A program made the position numbers and the translations under genes. From contig CAAENY010000143.1 of NCBI GenBank assembly GCA_900757465.1, forward strand, positions 1-32,087: a stretch of DNA of 32,087 bases, given 5' to 3'. Source of the DNA: an uncultured Collinsella sp. GTDB lineage: Bacteria; Actinomycetota; Coriobacteriia; Coriobacteriales; Coriobacteriaceae. Shown here piece after piece: positions 1 to 7,973 of the stretch. How positions within the stretch are numbered: position 1 is the first letter of the stretch; the number at the start of each line of letters is the position of its first letter. A model generated the notes under the pieces. The model saw nothing but the letters and a program-made list of their open reading frames with translations. It searched no databases and was not told the origin of the DNA.

Positions 1-2
1 GC

Positions 3-2978
3 ACCGACTTCGAGATCAAGCTGCGCAACGAGCTCACGCAGAAGGCCGTCGCGACCGAGTGTGCCGACTGGATCCGCCGCAAGGCGCGCTTCCGCTCCTT
101 CGAGGGCGAGGGGCGCATGAGCGGCTTCATGGATATCGATAAGACGGACGACAACGTGGCCTACATGCCCTTCGACGGCTTCACCACGCGCAAGCTCGGC
201 TGCGACAACTCCGCGGACGCCCCCGACGTGACCATGCGCTTGGACGCCTCCCAATCCCGTGCCCTGCTCCAGCAGTTCGATTCCGCTTGGAACTCCGGCG
301 AGCTTCACGACGTGACCGATGCCGTTATCGACGGCGTGACGGCAATGTATCAGGAAAACGCGCCCGAGCTCATCTACTACATGGCGCTCTGCCGCATATT
401 CAGCGAGTTCTTGGACGACGTCTCCGAGGACGTGCTGCCCAACGAGGGGCTGGGCTTCCGCGACAGCCTTATCTGGAACAAGCTCTACGACTTCCAGAAG
501 GACGCGGCGCTCGCCATCATCAACAAGCTCGAGACCTACAACGGCTGCATCCTGGCAGACTCGGTCGGCCTGGGCAAGACGTTCACCGCGCTCGCCGTGA
601 TTAAGTACTACGAGAGCCGCAACAAGGACGTGCTCGTGCTGTGCCCCAAGAAGCTGCGCGACAACTGGATCACCTACAACTCGAACGTCGTGAACAACCC
701 CATCGCGGGCGACCGCCTGCAGTACGACGTGCTCTACCACACCGACCTCTCGCGCACGCGCGGCACGTCGGAGACGGGCCTGCCGCTCGACCGCCTGAAC
801 TGGGGCGCGTACGGGCTCGTTGTCATCGACGAGAGCCACAACTTCCGAAACGGCGGCGACTCGGCGTCGGAAGACAGGATGAACCGCTACCAGCTGCTCA
901 TGGAGAAGATCATCAAGCAGGGCGTGAAGACCAAGGTGCTCATGCTCTCCGCCACGCCCGTGAACAACCGCTTCCGCGACCTGCGCAACCAGCTCGCCCT
1001 GGCGTACTGGGGCGACCCCACCGGCTGGTCTGAGAAGCTGCGCCTTGAGAACGACATCGAGACGGTTTTCCGCAACGCGCAGACCGTCTACGCCCGCTGG
1101 TCGAAGCTGCCCGCCGAGCGGCGGACGACGCACGCCCTCACCGACATGCTCGACTACGACTTCTTCGAGGTGCTCGACCAGGTGACCGTGGCGCGCAGCC
1201 GCAAGCACATCCAGCGCTACTACGACATGAGCGCCATCGGGCCCTTCCCGAAGCGCCTGCCGCCGATATCGAAGCGCCCCAAGCTCTCGACGCTGGCGAA
1301 CGCGATCAACTACCGCGAGATATACGAAGAGCTCGATTCCCTCGTGCTTGCCGTGTACATGCCTAGCGCCTACGTGCAGCCCAGCAAGATGGCCAAGTAT
1401 GTTGAGAAGGGCGGTGGCGGAAACCTCACGCTCGGCGGGCGAGAGACGGGCGTTCGCCGCCTCATGACGGTAAACCTCCTCAAGCGCCTGGAGAGCTCGG
1501 TGTGCTTGTTCCGCCTGACGCTTGAGCGCGTGCTGGCGGCGATGAACACCGCCCTCGAGACCATAGACGACTACCGCAGCGGTCTAGCGACTGGGGCCAG
1601 TGTGGCCGACGGCGACCTGCCGGGCGGGTTCGACTTCGATCCCGACGACGAGAGCGGCTTCGAGGTGGGCGGCGCCACGAAGATCCTCATCGAGGATATG
1701 GACTGGATGAGCTGGGAGCGCGATATCAAGGCGGACGTGGACGTCATTGAGGTCCTCATTGCCATGGTCCGTGACATCGACCCTGCCCACGATGCCAAGC
1801 TCATCGAACTGTGCGAGCAGATTCGCGAGAAGGTAAAGAGCCCCATCAATCCGGGCAACCGCAAGGTGCTCGTGTTCACCGCGTTCTCGGACACCGCCGA
1901 CTACCTCTACGAGAACGTGTCTGCCTTCGCGAAGCGCGAGCTCGGCCTCGAGTGCGCCAAGGTCACGGGCGACGGCTGCGCCTGCACGATAAAGGCCGTG
2001 CCCCCGCATATGCAGGAGGTGCTCGCCTGCTTCTCGCCCGTGTCCAAGGAGCGAGACGTGGTGGCTCCGCAGCTCTGCGGCTGCGACGTGGACATCGTGA
2101 TCGCCACCGACTGCATCTCCGAGGGACAGAACCTCCAGGACTGCGACTACCTTGTGAACTATGACATCCATTGGAACCCCGTGCGCATCGTGCAGCGCTT
2201 TGGCCGCGTGGACCGCATCGGCTCCAAGAACGCTTGCATCCAACTCGTGAACTACTGGCCGGACGTTGAGCTGGACGAGTACATAAAGCTCAAGGCGCGT
2301 GTTGAGGAGCGCATGCGAATAACCGTGATGACCTCCACGGGTGACGATGACTACATCAACGCCGAGGAGACAGGAGACCTTGAGTACCGTCGTCAGCAGC
2401 TCGAGCAGATGCATAACGAGGTCATTGATCTGGAGGACGTTTCGGGTGGCGTGTCCATCACCGACCTGGGACTCAACGAGTTTCGCATGGACCTGGTGGG
2501 CTACTACCGCGACAACCCAGACATCGACAGGCTTCCGAGTGGCATCAACGCTGTGGTGGAGGGCGACGAGCCCGGCGTCATTTTCGTGCTGCGCAACGTC
2601 AACAGCAGGATCGACCGCGACGGGGCGAACCACCTGCACCCGTTCTATGTGGTTCGCATGGGGTCAGACGGGTCCGTTGCTCACGGGCACCTGGAGCCCA
2701 AGGCGGTGCTCGACGACATGCGCCTTTTGTGCCGCGGCAAGTCCGAGCCCGACATGGCGCTCTGCCGCGCCTACAACCGCGAGACCAAGAACGGCCGCGA
2801 CATGCGCCGCGAGGCTGGGCTCTTGCGTGACGCGGTGGCGTCGATTGTGGACTCCAAGCAGGAGTCCGACGTCGACAGCTTCTTCACCGACGGCACGACG
2901 GGCTTTCTGGAGAACGACATCGAGGGACTCGATGACTTCGAGCTCGTGTGCTTCCTGGTGGTGAGGCCCAGATGCTAG
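3..2978 (+). CDS. PLD-associated SNF2-family helicase, 5'-truncated by the window edge
   Basis: The frame is open from the first bases of the window, so this is the C-terminal part of a longer protein; residues here are counted from position 3. A superfamily 2 ATPase core is plain: Walker A DSVGLGKT at about 186-193, DESH box at 276-279, SAT motif at 316-318, a C-terminal helicase lobe with IATDCISEGQNL from about 700, and the arginine-finger motif QRFGRVDRIGS at 731-741. The first ~100 residues resemble the link that normally follows an N-terminal phospholipase D-like nuclease domain, but that domain itself is off the window, so its presence is inferred. A ~300-residue insert separates the two RecA lobes. 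The stop codon overlaps the next gene by 7 bp, so the two are translationally coupled. Such helicases are usual in restriction and other phage-defence loci, where they translocate on DNA. The ATG at 117 is internal and is not the start. Confidence 0.88.
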   Translation, partial: TDFEIKLRNELTQKAVATECADWIRRKARFRSFEGEGRMSGFMDIDKTDDNVAYMPFDGFTTRKLGCDNSADAPDVTMRLDASQSRALLQQFDSAWNSGELHDVTDAVIDGVTAMYQENAPELIYYMALCRIFSEFLDDVSEDVLPNEGLGFRDSLIWNKLYDFQKDAALAIINKLETYNGCILADSVGLGKTFTALAVIKYYESRNKDVLVLCPKKLRDNWITYNSNVVNNPIAGDRLQYDVLYHTDLSRTRGTSETGLPLDRLNWGAYGLVVIDESHNFRNGGDSASEDRMNRYQLLMEKIIKQGVKTKVLMLSATPVNNRFRDLRNQLALAYWGDPTGWSEKLRLENDIETVFRNAQTVYARWSKLPAERRTTHALTDMLDYDFFEVLDQVTVARSRKHIQRYYDMSAIGPFPKRLPPISKRPKLSTLANAINYREIYEELDSLVLAVYMPSAYVQPSKMAKYVEKGGGGNLTLGGRETGVRRLMTVNLLKRLESSVCLFRLTLERVLAAMNTALETIDDYRSGLATGASVADGDLPGGFDFDPDDESGFEVGGATKILIEDMDWMSWERDIKADVDVIEVLIAMVRDIDPAHDAKLIELCEQIREKVKSPINPGNRKVLVFTAFSDTADYLYENVSAFAKRELGLECAKVTGDGCACTIKAVPPHMQEVLACFSPVSKERDVVAPQLCGCDVDIVIATDCISEGQNLQDCDYLVNYDIHWNPVRIVQRFGRVDRIGSKNACIQLVNYWPDVELDEYIKLKARVEERMRITVMTSTGDDDYINAEETGDLEYRRQQLEQMHNEVIDLEDVSGGVSITDLGLNEFRMDLVGYYRDNPDIDRLPSGINAVVEGDEPGVIFVLRNVNSRIDRDGANHLHPFYVVRMGSDGSVAHGHLEPKAVLDDMRLLCRGKSEPDMALCRAYNRETKNGRDMRREAGLLRDAVASIVDSKQESDVDSFFTDGTTGFLENDIEGLDDFELVCFLVVRPRC

Positions 2979-3592
2979 GGCTTCCGAGCACGACCGAGGT
3001 GGGCCGCCGCATACCCAAGGAGGCCTTCTACGGACGCCTGAAGGTGAGCGCCGCGCTGCGCCAGTCCTTCATCGGCGACGTCGAGCGCTTCGTAATCGCG
3101 AACTCGATAAAGACCTCCACGACCGGTATTCCCGACGGCGAGCGCGTGCACGAGGTGCTCGTAGTGGAAGTGGCGCTCAAGGCTCGCCACGTCCCCGAAG
3201 AGGTGCTGGCGCTTGTGGCTCAGGCGAACCCCCATAAGCTGCTGTTCGTCTGCACCCACAGCGGTGAGGCGTGTCTCGCGGTGATGCTCAAGAGACTCGT
3301 CGTGGGGCCCTGGCGTCCGTTTGACCGCCTCACGCTCGACATGAACGCAAGCGACGTTGATGCAGTGTGGGATTCGCTTGCATCCCAAGTGGTCTACAAC
3401 GACGCAGGTGGCGGTCCTGAAACCATAGAGGAACGCTTCGAGGTCGACGCGAAGATTAAAGCGCTGTACGAAGAACTTGCGCGCGTGGAGGCGCGGGGGC
3501 GCAAGGAACGACAGGTTGCGCGAAAGAACGCGCTGTTCGATAAGGCGAAGGAACTCAAACGGCGGATTGCCAAGATAGAGGAAGGACGATAG
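2972..3592 (+). CDS. DUF4391 domain protein
   Basis: A 206-residue protein beginning MLGLPSTTEVGRRIPKEAFY, the typical opening of DUF4391 proteins. I chose the ATG at 2972, which overlaps the helicase stop, over a GTG at 2948 because the extra residues do not resemble the family. The N-terminal two thirds is a compact alpha/beta domain. The last ~45 residues are highly charged and probably form a coiled coil (KIKALYEELARVEARGRKER and following). The biochemical role of DUF4391 is unknown to me. Family members commonly sit between an SNF2/PLD helicase and a type III-like methyltransferase, exactly the frame seen here, so an accessory or adaptor role for the helicase is a reasonable inference. 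The stop (3590-3592) abuts the next ATG. Confidence 0.85.
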   Translation: MLGLPSTTEVGRRIPKEAFYGRLKVSAALRQSFIGDVERFVIANSIKTSTTGIPDGERVHEVLVVEVALKARHVPEEVLALVAQANPHKLLFVCTHSGEACLAVMLKRLVVGPWRPFDRLTLDMNASDVDAVWDSLASQVVYNDAGGGPETIEERFEVDAKIKALYEELARVEARGRKERQVARKNALFDKAKELKRRIAKIEEGR

Positions 3593-4305
3593 ATGGACAA
3601 CCAATCCGATAACGATGTACAGCTCGGCGTCTCGGATGAGCTGGTAGTTGGTTTGCGCAAAGCGCTTGGTTCTTGCTCCGTCAACTTCCTCTTCGGCGCC
3701 GGAGTGAACGGAAAAGCGTTTCCCTATTTCGCCCAATTCAAGAAAACCATCGGCGCCATGAACGAAAGGGGTCTTGATGGAAGTGATATCGAAACTGCCT
3801 TGGCCAATTGCGCAGATGGTCAAATACGGCAAGAGGTTCTCGACGCTTTCGTTGACGAATATAACAGCCACAACAATTACCGACTTTACGACGAATCTCT
3901 GTTGAACTTGAGACGAATGCTTGTAGGCTTCGCTTCTGTTGTCGGTCTGTCGACACCAATCGCACGCTCTCTGCGAACAACATCGTTTTCCCCGGGCAAG
4001 ACAAGCTCGGAAGCATACTATCTCATTTCTATGAAACTCTCTTCGCGATGAAAGGAGAGCTGCTGAAGCGCAATTCAGCGCTATTCGTTATTGGCTATTC
4101 ATGGGCGGACGACCACGTTAATGGAATAATCAGTGACGCAATCGCTGGCGGGCTTACCGTGTACTGGCTCCAGTACAGAAGCGAGGACAAGTTGCCAAAG
4201 CAGGTCGCCGGCAACGTCATCGTCGTGCCTCCCAACAATAACGAGAACCCCGTTGATGCGACTAAAACCCTCGCTGATCTTCTCGAAAGAGTGGGACAAC
4301 TATGA
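3593..4305 (+). pseudogene. SIR2-like NADase gene with internal deletion and frameshift
   Basis: Two adjoining reading frames carry the two ends of one SIR2-like protein. Frame A (3593-4051) holds the N-terminal nucleotide-binding motif VNFLFGAGVNGKAFPYF and runs to about VVGLS near 3950. After that the sense shifts to frame B, where NNIVFPGQDKLGSILSHFY (about 3976-4032) continues through the ATG at 4048 into FVIGYSWADDHVNGII and the normal C-terminal end at 4305. The stretch that should lie between, with the TTNYD-type Asn motif and the catalytic HG motif, is absent in all frames. Together the pieces encode roughly 235 residues, clearly shorter than the SIR2 partners of HerA. SIR2-like effectors deplete NAD+ on phage infection; this copy should be inactive. 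It starts directly at the DUF4391 stop and its end overlaps herA as ATGA. GC is much lower than in the helicase. Confidence 0.72.
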
Positions 4306-6071
4306 TTGTGGGAAGAATAACGAAGGTTGATGGCGTAAGAGCAGCGGCGACGTTCTTCGATCGCATGCAGCCATTCATTGTGAATAACGGCCAAGCGGTA
4401 GCGTCGCCCCGTATCAATTCGTTCGTCAAAACCGGAGTCGGCCTAGATACGGTCATTTGCCAGATTGTCGGAGAACACGAGGCGGAGTACGACAGGCGAA
4501 GTGAAGTGACCCGCGAAGTCCAGGCGGCTCCCATAGGTCCCTTCGTTGTCGACCTGGAGGTGCGGGGGTACATTTCGTCAGGAGATTTCAAGGGAGGGCT
4601 TCGCTGCCTTCCCATTGTAGGAGCGGCTGTTGAGTCTTTGGATTCTGAAAACCTCAAGCTTCTGTACTCATCGCACGGATCCAAGCCATTGCGCATAGGG
4701 AGTAGCCTTTTCGACGAATCGCGCTCGGTTTATCTGGATGCTGGCAGGCTGATGGCAAGTCATATCGGTATTTTCGGAAACACCGGCAGCGGAAAATCGA
4801 ACACGTTGGCAAGCCTTCTGAAAGGTTATGTTGGTTGCCTCCCGAAAGAAACCGACGCGGTGAGGATTCTCATATTTGACCTGAATAACGAATACGGCGG
4901 AGACGCCATAGTCCCCCGGGACAAAAAGACCGTCTATCGGCTGAACACGAGAAAGCAACTTGGATTGAACCGCGATCGCGTTCCCCTGTCTTTCGATTCG
5001 CTTGACGAGGATAGCTGGGGAACCATCTTGAGAGCAACCCCAAGGACTCAGATGCCCGCAGTCAGAAGAGCTTATTCAAAATGGAGAAGCGAGCCAGACG
5101 CGAATTATATATCCGAGATCAAACGGTCAATTGCCGATAAACGCGAAACGTTGTTTTTCACGCTGCGCAACTACTGCCCCGAGTTGATAAAAGGTATCGA
5201 CAACTTGGCCTTTAACAGGACAAATGGTAGTTTTTATTATGACAATGGACAAGGGCGGCAATACATCAATTCTATCTCCGATGTACGGGACATAGTCATT
5301 AAACCTGGCATCGATCGTTTTCAGATGTTTTACCTTTGGCTTGCGTTGGAGGTCTCCAGAGCGGCCGAAAGTGGAATCAACTTTGAATTCGTCCAGCCGC
5401 TGCTTCCTCGAGCCAAATCTGTCATCAGAGATTTGGAGAAAATCTTTTCCGACGCGCCATGCGCTGGCCTGCAAGCGATATTCGACAACAAGCCCCTCGC
5501 AGTCGTTCAGTTGGGCGACGTCAATGAAGCGAGCAGAGAGATGCTTCCCGCTTTAATCGCGGAGCTGGTTATGAGAAGAGCTTCTGAAAACAAGGGCGAC
5601 GGAACGCCGAGAGAAGTCGTCACGCTGGTTGTAGACGAAGCTCATAATCTGCTTGGATATGACGTCACGCAATCCGACTCGGTTCACGGCAACACGCTTC
5701 GCATTTTCGAGAAAGTAATCAAAGAGGGGCGCAAATTCGGCGTCTTTCTCTGCTTGGCAAGCCAGAGGCCGAGCGATATCTCTCCAACGATTACCTCGCA
5801 GATTCATAATTACTTTATTCATAAGCTTGTGAATCCGAACGATATCGAAAGGATAAGGAAGACCGTTAGCTTTATGGGGGAAACCAGCCTTTCAATGTTA
5901 AGCGTACTTGGCCAAGGAGAGTGCATCGTCAGCGGACCGTCGCTGCACATGCCTCAGTACGTCTATATCGATCAGCTTGATAGCTGCTCGAGGCCGAACA
6001 GCAACGATATTCAGTTGTTCGGCGATAACGGGCTGTTGGAACAAACCGCCTTAGAAAAATGGGAGTTTTAA
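4302..6071 (+). CDS. herA: HerA-type DNA-translocating ATPase, SIR2-associated
   Basis: A full-length 589-residue FtsK/HerA-family ATPase. The N-terminal ~130 residues form the beta-rich HAS-barrel region. Walker A is GNTGSGKSNT at 159-168, Walker B VVDEAHN has its acidic pair at D445-E446, and the sensor region includes FLCLASQRPSDISPTITSQI. In SIR2-HerA defence pairs a HerA hexamer assembles with the SIR2 subunits, and both are needed for NAD+ depletion and DNA handling. Here HerA is intact while its SIR2 partner is broken. The ATG overlaps the SIR2 stop (ATGA), so the pair was translationally coupled. The base composition is AT-rich relative to flanking genes: 5221-5280 has 23 G+C of 60, against 38 of 60 at 2161-2220. 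This points to separate ancestry. The gene ends 3 bp before mod. Confidence 0.9.
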   Translation: MIVGRITKVDGVRAAATFFDRMQPFIVNNGQAVASPRINSFVKTGVGLDTVICQIVGEHEAEYDRRSEVTREVQAAPIGPFVVDLEVRGYISSGDFKGGLRCLPIVGAAVESLDSENLKLLYSSHGSKPLRIGSSLFDESRSVYLDAGRLMASHIGIFGNTGSGKSNTLASLLKGYVGCLPKETDAVRILIFDLNNEYGGDAIVPRDKKTVYRLNTRKQLGLNRDRVPLSFDSLDEDSWGTILRATPRTQMPAVRRAYSKWRSEPDANYISEIKRSIADKRETLFFTLRNYCPELIKGIDNLAFNRTNGSFYYDNGQGRQYINSISDVRDIVIKPGIDRFQMFYLWLALEVSRAAESGINFEFVQPLLPRAKSVIRDLEKIFSDAPCAGLQAIFDNKPLAVVQLGDVNEASREMLPALIAELVMRRASENKGDGTPREVVTLVVDEAHNLLGYDVTQSDSVHGNTLRIFEKVIKEGRKFGVFLCLASQRPSDISPTITSQIHNYFIHKLVNPNDIERIRKTVSFMGETSLSMLSVLGQGECIVSGPSLHMPQYVYIDQLDSCSRPNSNDIQLFGDNGLLEQTALEKWEF

Positions 6072-6074
6072 ATA

Positions 6075-7964
6075 ATGGACAAGATCGAACTGGGTACACC
6101 CGAGGGCACCGCCGAGAACATAGACAAGATCGCCGAGCTGTTCCCGCAGGTGGTGACCGAGGTAGAGAACGCCGACGGCAAGCTTGCACGTGCCGTGGAC
6201 TTCGACGTGCTGCGCGATCTTCTGGGTGATGTAGCGGAGGGACAGCGTGAACGCTACCAGTTCACTTGGCCCGGCAAGCGCGAGGCAAAGGCCGAGGCGC
6301 GCCGCCCCATCTACAAGACGATGATTCCCGAACCAGGCAAGTCCAAGAATTGGGACACCACGGAGAACCTCTACATCGAGGGTGACAACCTCGACGCGCT
6401 CAAGATTCTGAAGGAGACCTACGCCGGCAAGGTTAAGCTCATCTACATCGACCCCCCATACAATACGGGCCATGACTTCATCTACGACGATGACTTCGCC
6501 AAAACGCGCGGCGAATATGACGCGGAGAGCGGTGATTTCGACGAGGAAGGCGGTCGCCTGGTTGCCAACACCGAGGGCAACGGCCGGTTCCACTCAGATT
6601 GGTGCTCGATGATTTACCCGAGGTTGCTTCTTGCGCGCGATCTCTTGACTTCGGATGGTTCTATCTTGCTAAGCATTGATGCCAATGAGGTAAAGAATCT
6701 TCGAGCAATTTGCGATGAGATATTCGGAGCCCAGTGCTTCAAAAATTGCATTGCAGTTCGCAGAGGCATTAAGAACGTGCAGGCGCAATTTGACGATATT
6801 GCGGCTCTTTCGCAGGGGCATGAGTATATCTTGCTTTATTCGCGAAACGCGACCAATCGGTTCCACAAATTATCATTAGCTCATGATGGCAAGCCTGGCA
6901 AATGGGATACATTTTGGCGAGGTACGGATCGTCCATCTATGAGGTATGAGTTATTCGGCGAAACCCCTCATTCTGGACAATGGCGCTGGGAAAAAGGGCG
7001 CGCATATACGGCAGTTAGCAACTACAACACTTTTCTCAAGGATGCGGCAGGCTCGATGAGTCTAGACGAGTACTATCTCGATAATCTTGCCGCAACGAAT
7101 GAGAAGATGAACTTTGTTCGAAAGAACGAAGATGGCACTGTGCAGTATTATGTGCCCCCCTCGACCGGAAAGCTGCTGAGCGATAACTGGATGGACCTGA
7201 CTTTGAGCGGCAATGAGACCGATGCGTTTGATACCGAGAAGAGCGTTGCCATCATTCAACGAATTGTAGAGTGGCTAGCGCCACCAAACTCCATTGTTCT
7301 CGATTTCTTTTCAGGATCTGGAACTACTGCTCACGCAGTCATCGAAGCAAATAAAAACGACAACGGTCAAAGACGCTTCATTATGGTTCAGCTGCCTGAA
7401 AACTGCGGAGATAATCCTAGCGCAATCAAACATGGTTATAAGACGTTATGCGATCTTGGGGAAGACAGGATAAATCGTGCAGGCGCGAAAATCGCTGCAG
7501 ACATCGACAAGGGAAACGAGCAGCTCGAGCTCGGCGCCGAGCCTAAACTCTATCCAGATCTTGGCTTCCGCGTGCTGCGTATCGACTCCTCGAACTTCAA
7601 GGACTTCTACCTCACGCCTGGCGAGATTTCCCAGGAGAGCCTCTTCGACTTCGCCGACAACGTGAAGGAGGGACGCTCCGACCTGGATTTGCTCTTCGAG
7701 GTACTGCCAAAGCTCGGCATCCCGTACTCTGCGAAGATCGAGGAGCGCGTACTCGCCGACAAGAAGGTCTTCTTCGTGGACGGCGACAAGTTGGCGGCAT
7801 GCTTCGATGCGAACGTCGGCTCCGACACCATCGAGAAGATGGCGAAGGCCAAGCCCTGGTACGCCGTCATCCGCGACTCGTCCATGGCTGACGACGCCAC
7901 GCACGCCAACTACGAGGAGCTGTTCCGCACCTACAGCCCCGACACTGTTCCCCAAGTGATTTAA
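6075..7964 (+). CDS. mod: Type III restriction-modification DNA methyltransferase (Mod)
   Basis: A 629-residue beta-class adenine-N6 methyltransferase. The catalytic motif IV DPPYNTG lies at 126-132, ahead of the AdoMet-binding motif DFFSGSGTTAHAV at 410-422, the order that defines the beta class. Mod recognises the site, methylates one strand, and also serves as the specificity subunit for Res, which follows 10 bp later. The gene is a composition mosaic. About 6590-7500 (residues ~172-475) is AT-rich with different codon use (6661-6720 has 24 G+C of 60), while both ends match the GC-rich neighbours (6541-6600 has 38 of 60). The AT-rich block covers the target-recognition region between motif IV and motif I and continues past motif I. 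I see no simple-sequence tract that would make it phase-variable. The frame is intact, so an active enzyme is expected. Confidence 0.93.
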   Translation: MDKIELGTPEGTAENIDKIAELFPQVVTEVENADGKLARAVDFDVLRDLLGDVAEGQRERYQFTWPGKREAKAEARRPIYKTMIPEPGKSKNWDTTENLYIEGDNLDALKILKETYAGKVKLIYIDPPYNTGHDFIYDDDFAKTRGEYDAESGDFDEEGGRLVANTEGNGRFHSDWCSMIYPRLLLARDLLTSDGSILLSIDANEVKNLRAICDEIFGAQCFKNCIAVRRGIKNVQAQFDDIAALSQGHEYILLYSRNATNRFHKLSLAHDGKPGKWDTFWRGTDRPSMRYELFGETPHSGQWRWEKGRAYTAVSNYNTFLKDAAGSMSLDEYYLDNLAATNEKMNFVRKNEDGTVQYYVPPSTGKLLSDNWMDLTLSGNETDAFDTEKSVAIIQRIVEWLAPPNSIVLDFFSGSGTTAHAVIEANKNDNGQRRFIMVQLPENCGDNPSAIKHGYKTLCDLGEDRINRAGAKIAADIDKGNEQLELGAEPKLYPDLGFRVLRIDSSNFKDFYLTPGEISQESLFDFADNVKEGRSDLDLLFEVLPKLGIPYSAKIEERVLADKKVFFVDGDKLAACFDANVGSDTIEKMAKAKPWYAVIRDSSMADDATHANYEELFRTYSPDTVPQVI

Positions 7965-7973
7965 GGCGTCGAC

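Noticed and set aside
3593..4305. Two separate small real genes
   Set aside because: Frame B keeps SIR2-like residues upstream of its ATG (NNIVFPGQDKLG), so the second part is the tail of a broken gene and not an independent one.
6075..7964. Phase-variable mod with simple-sequence repeats
   Set aside because: No homopolymer or short tandem tract long enough for slipped-strand switching was seen in the gene.
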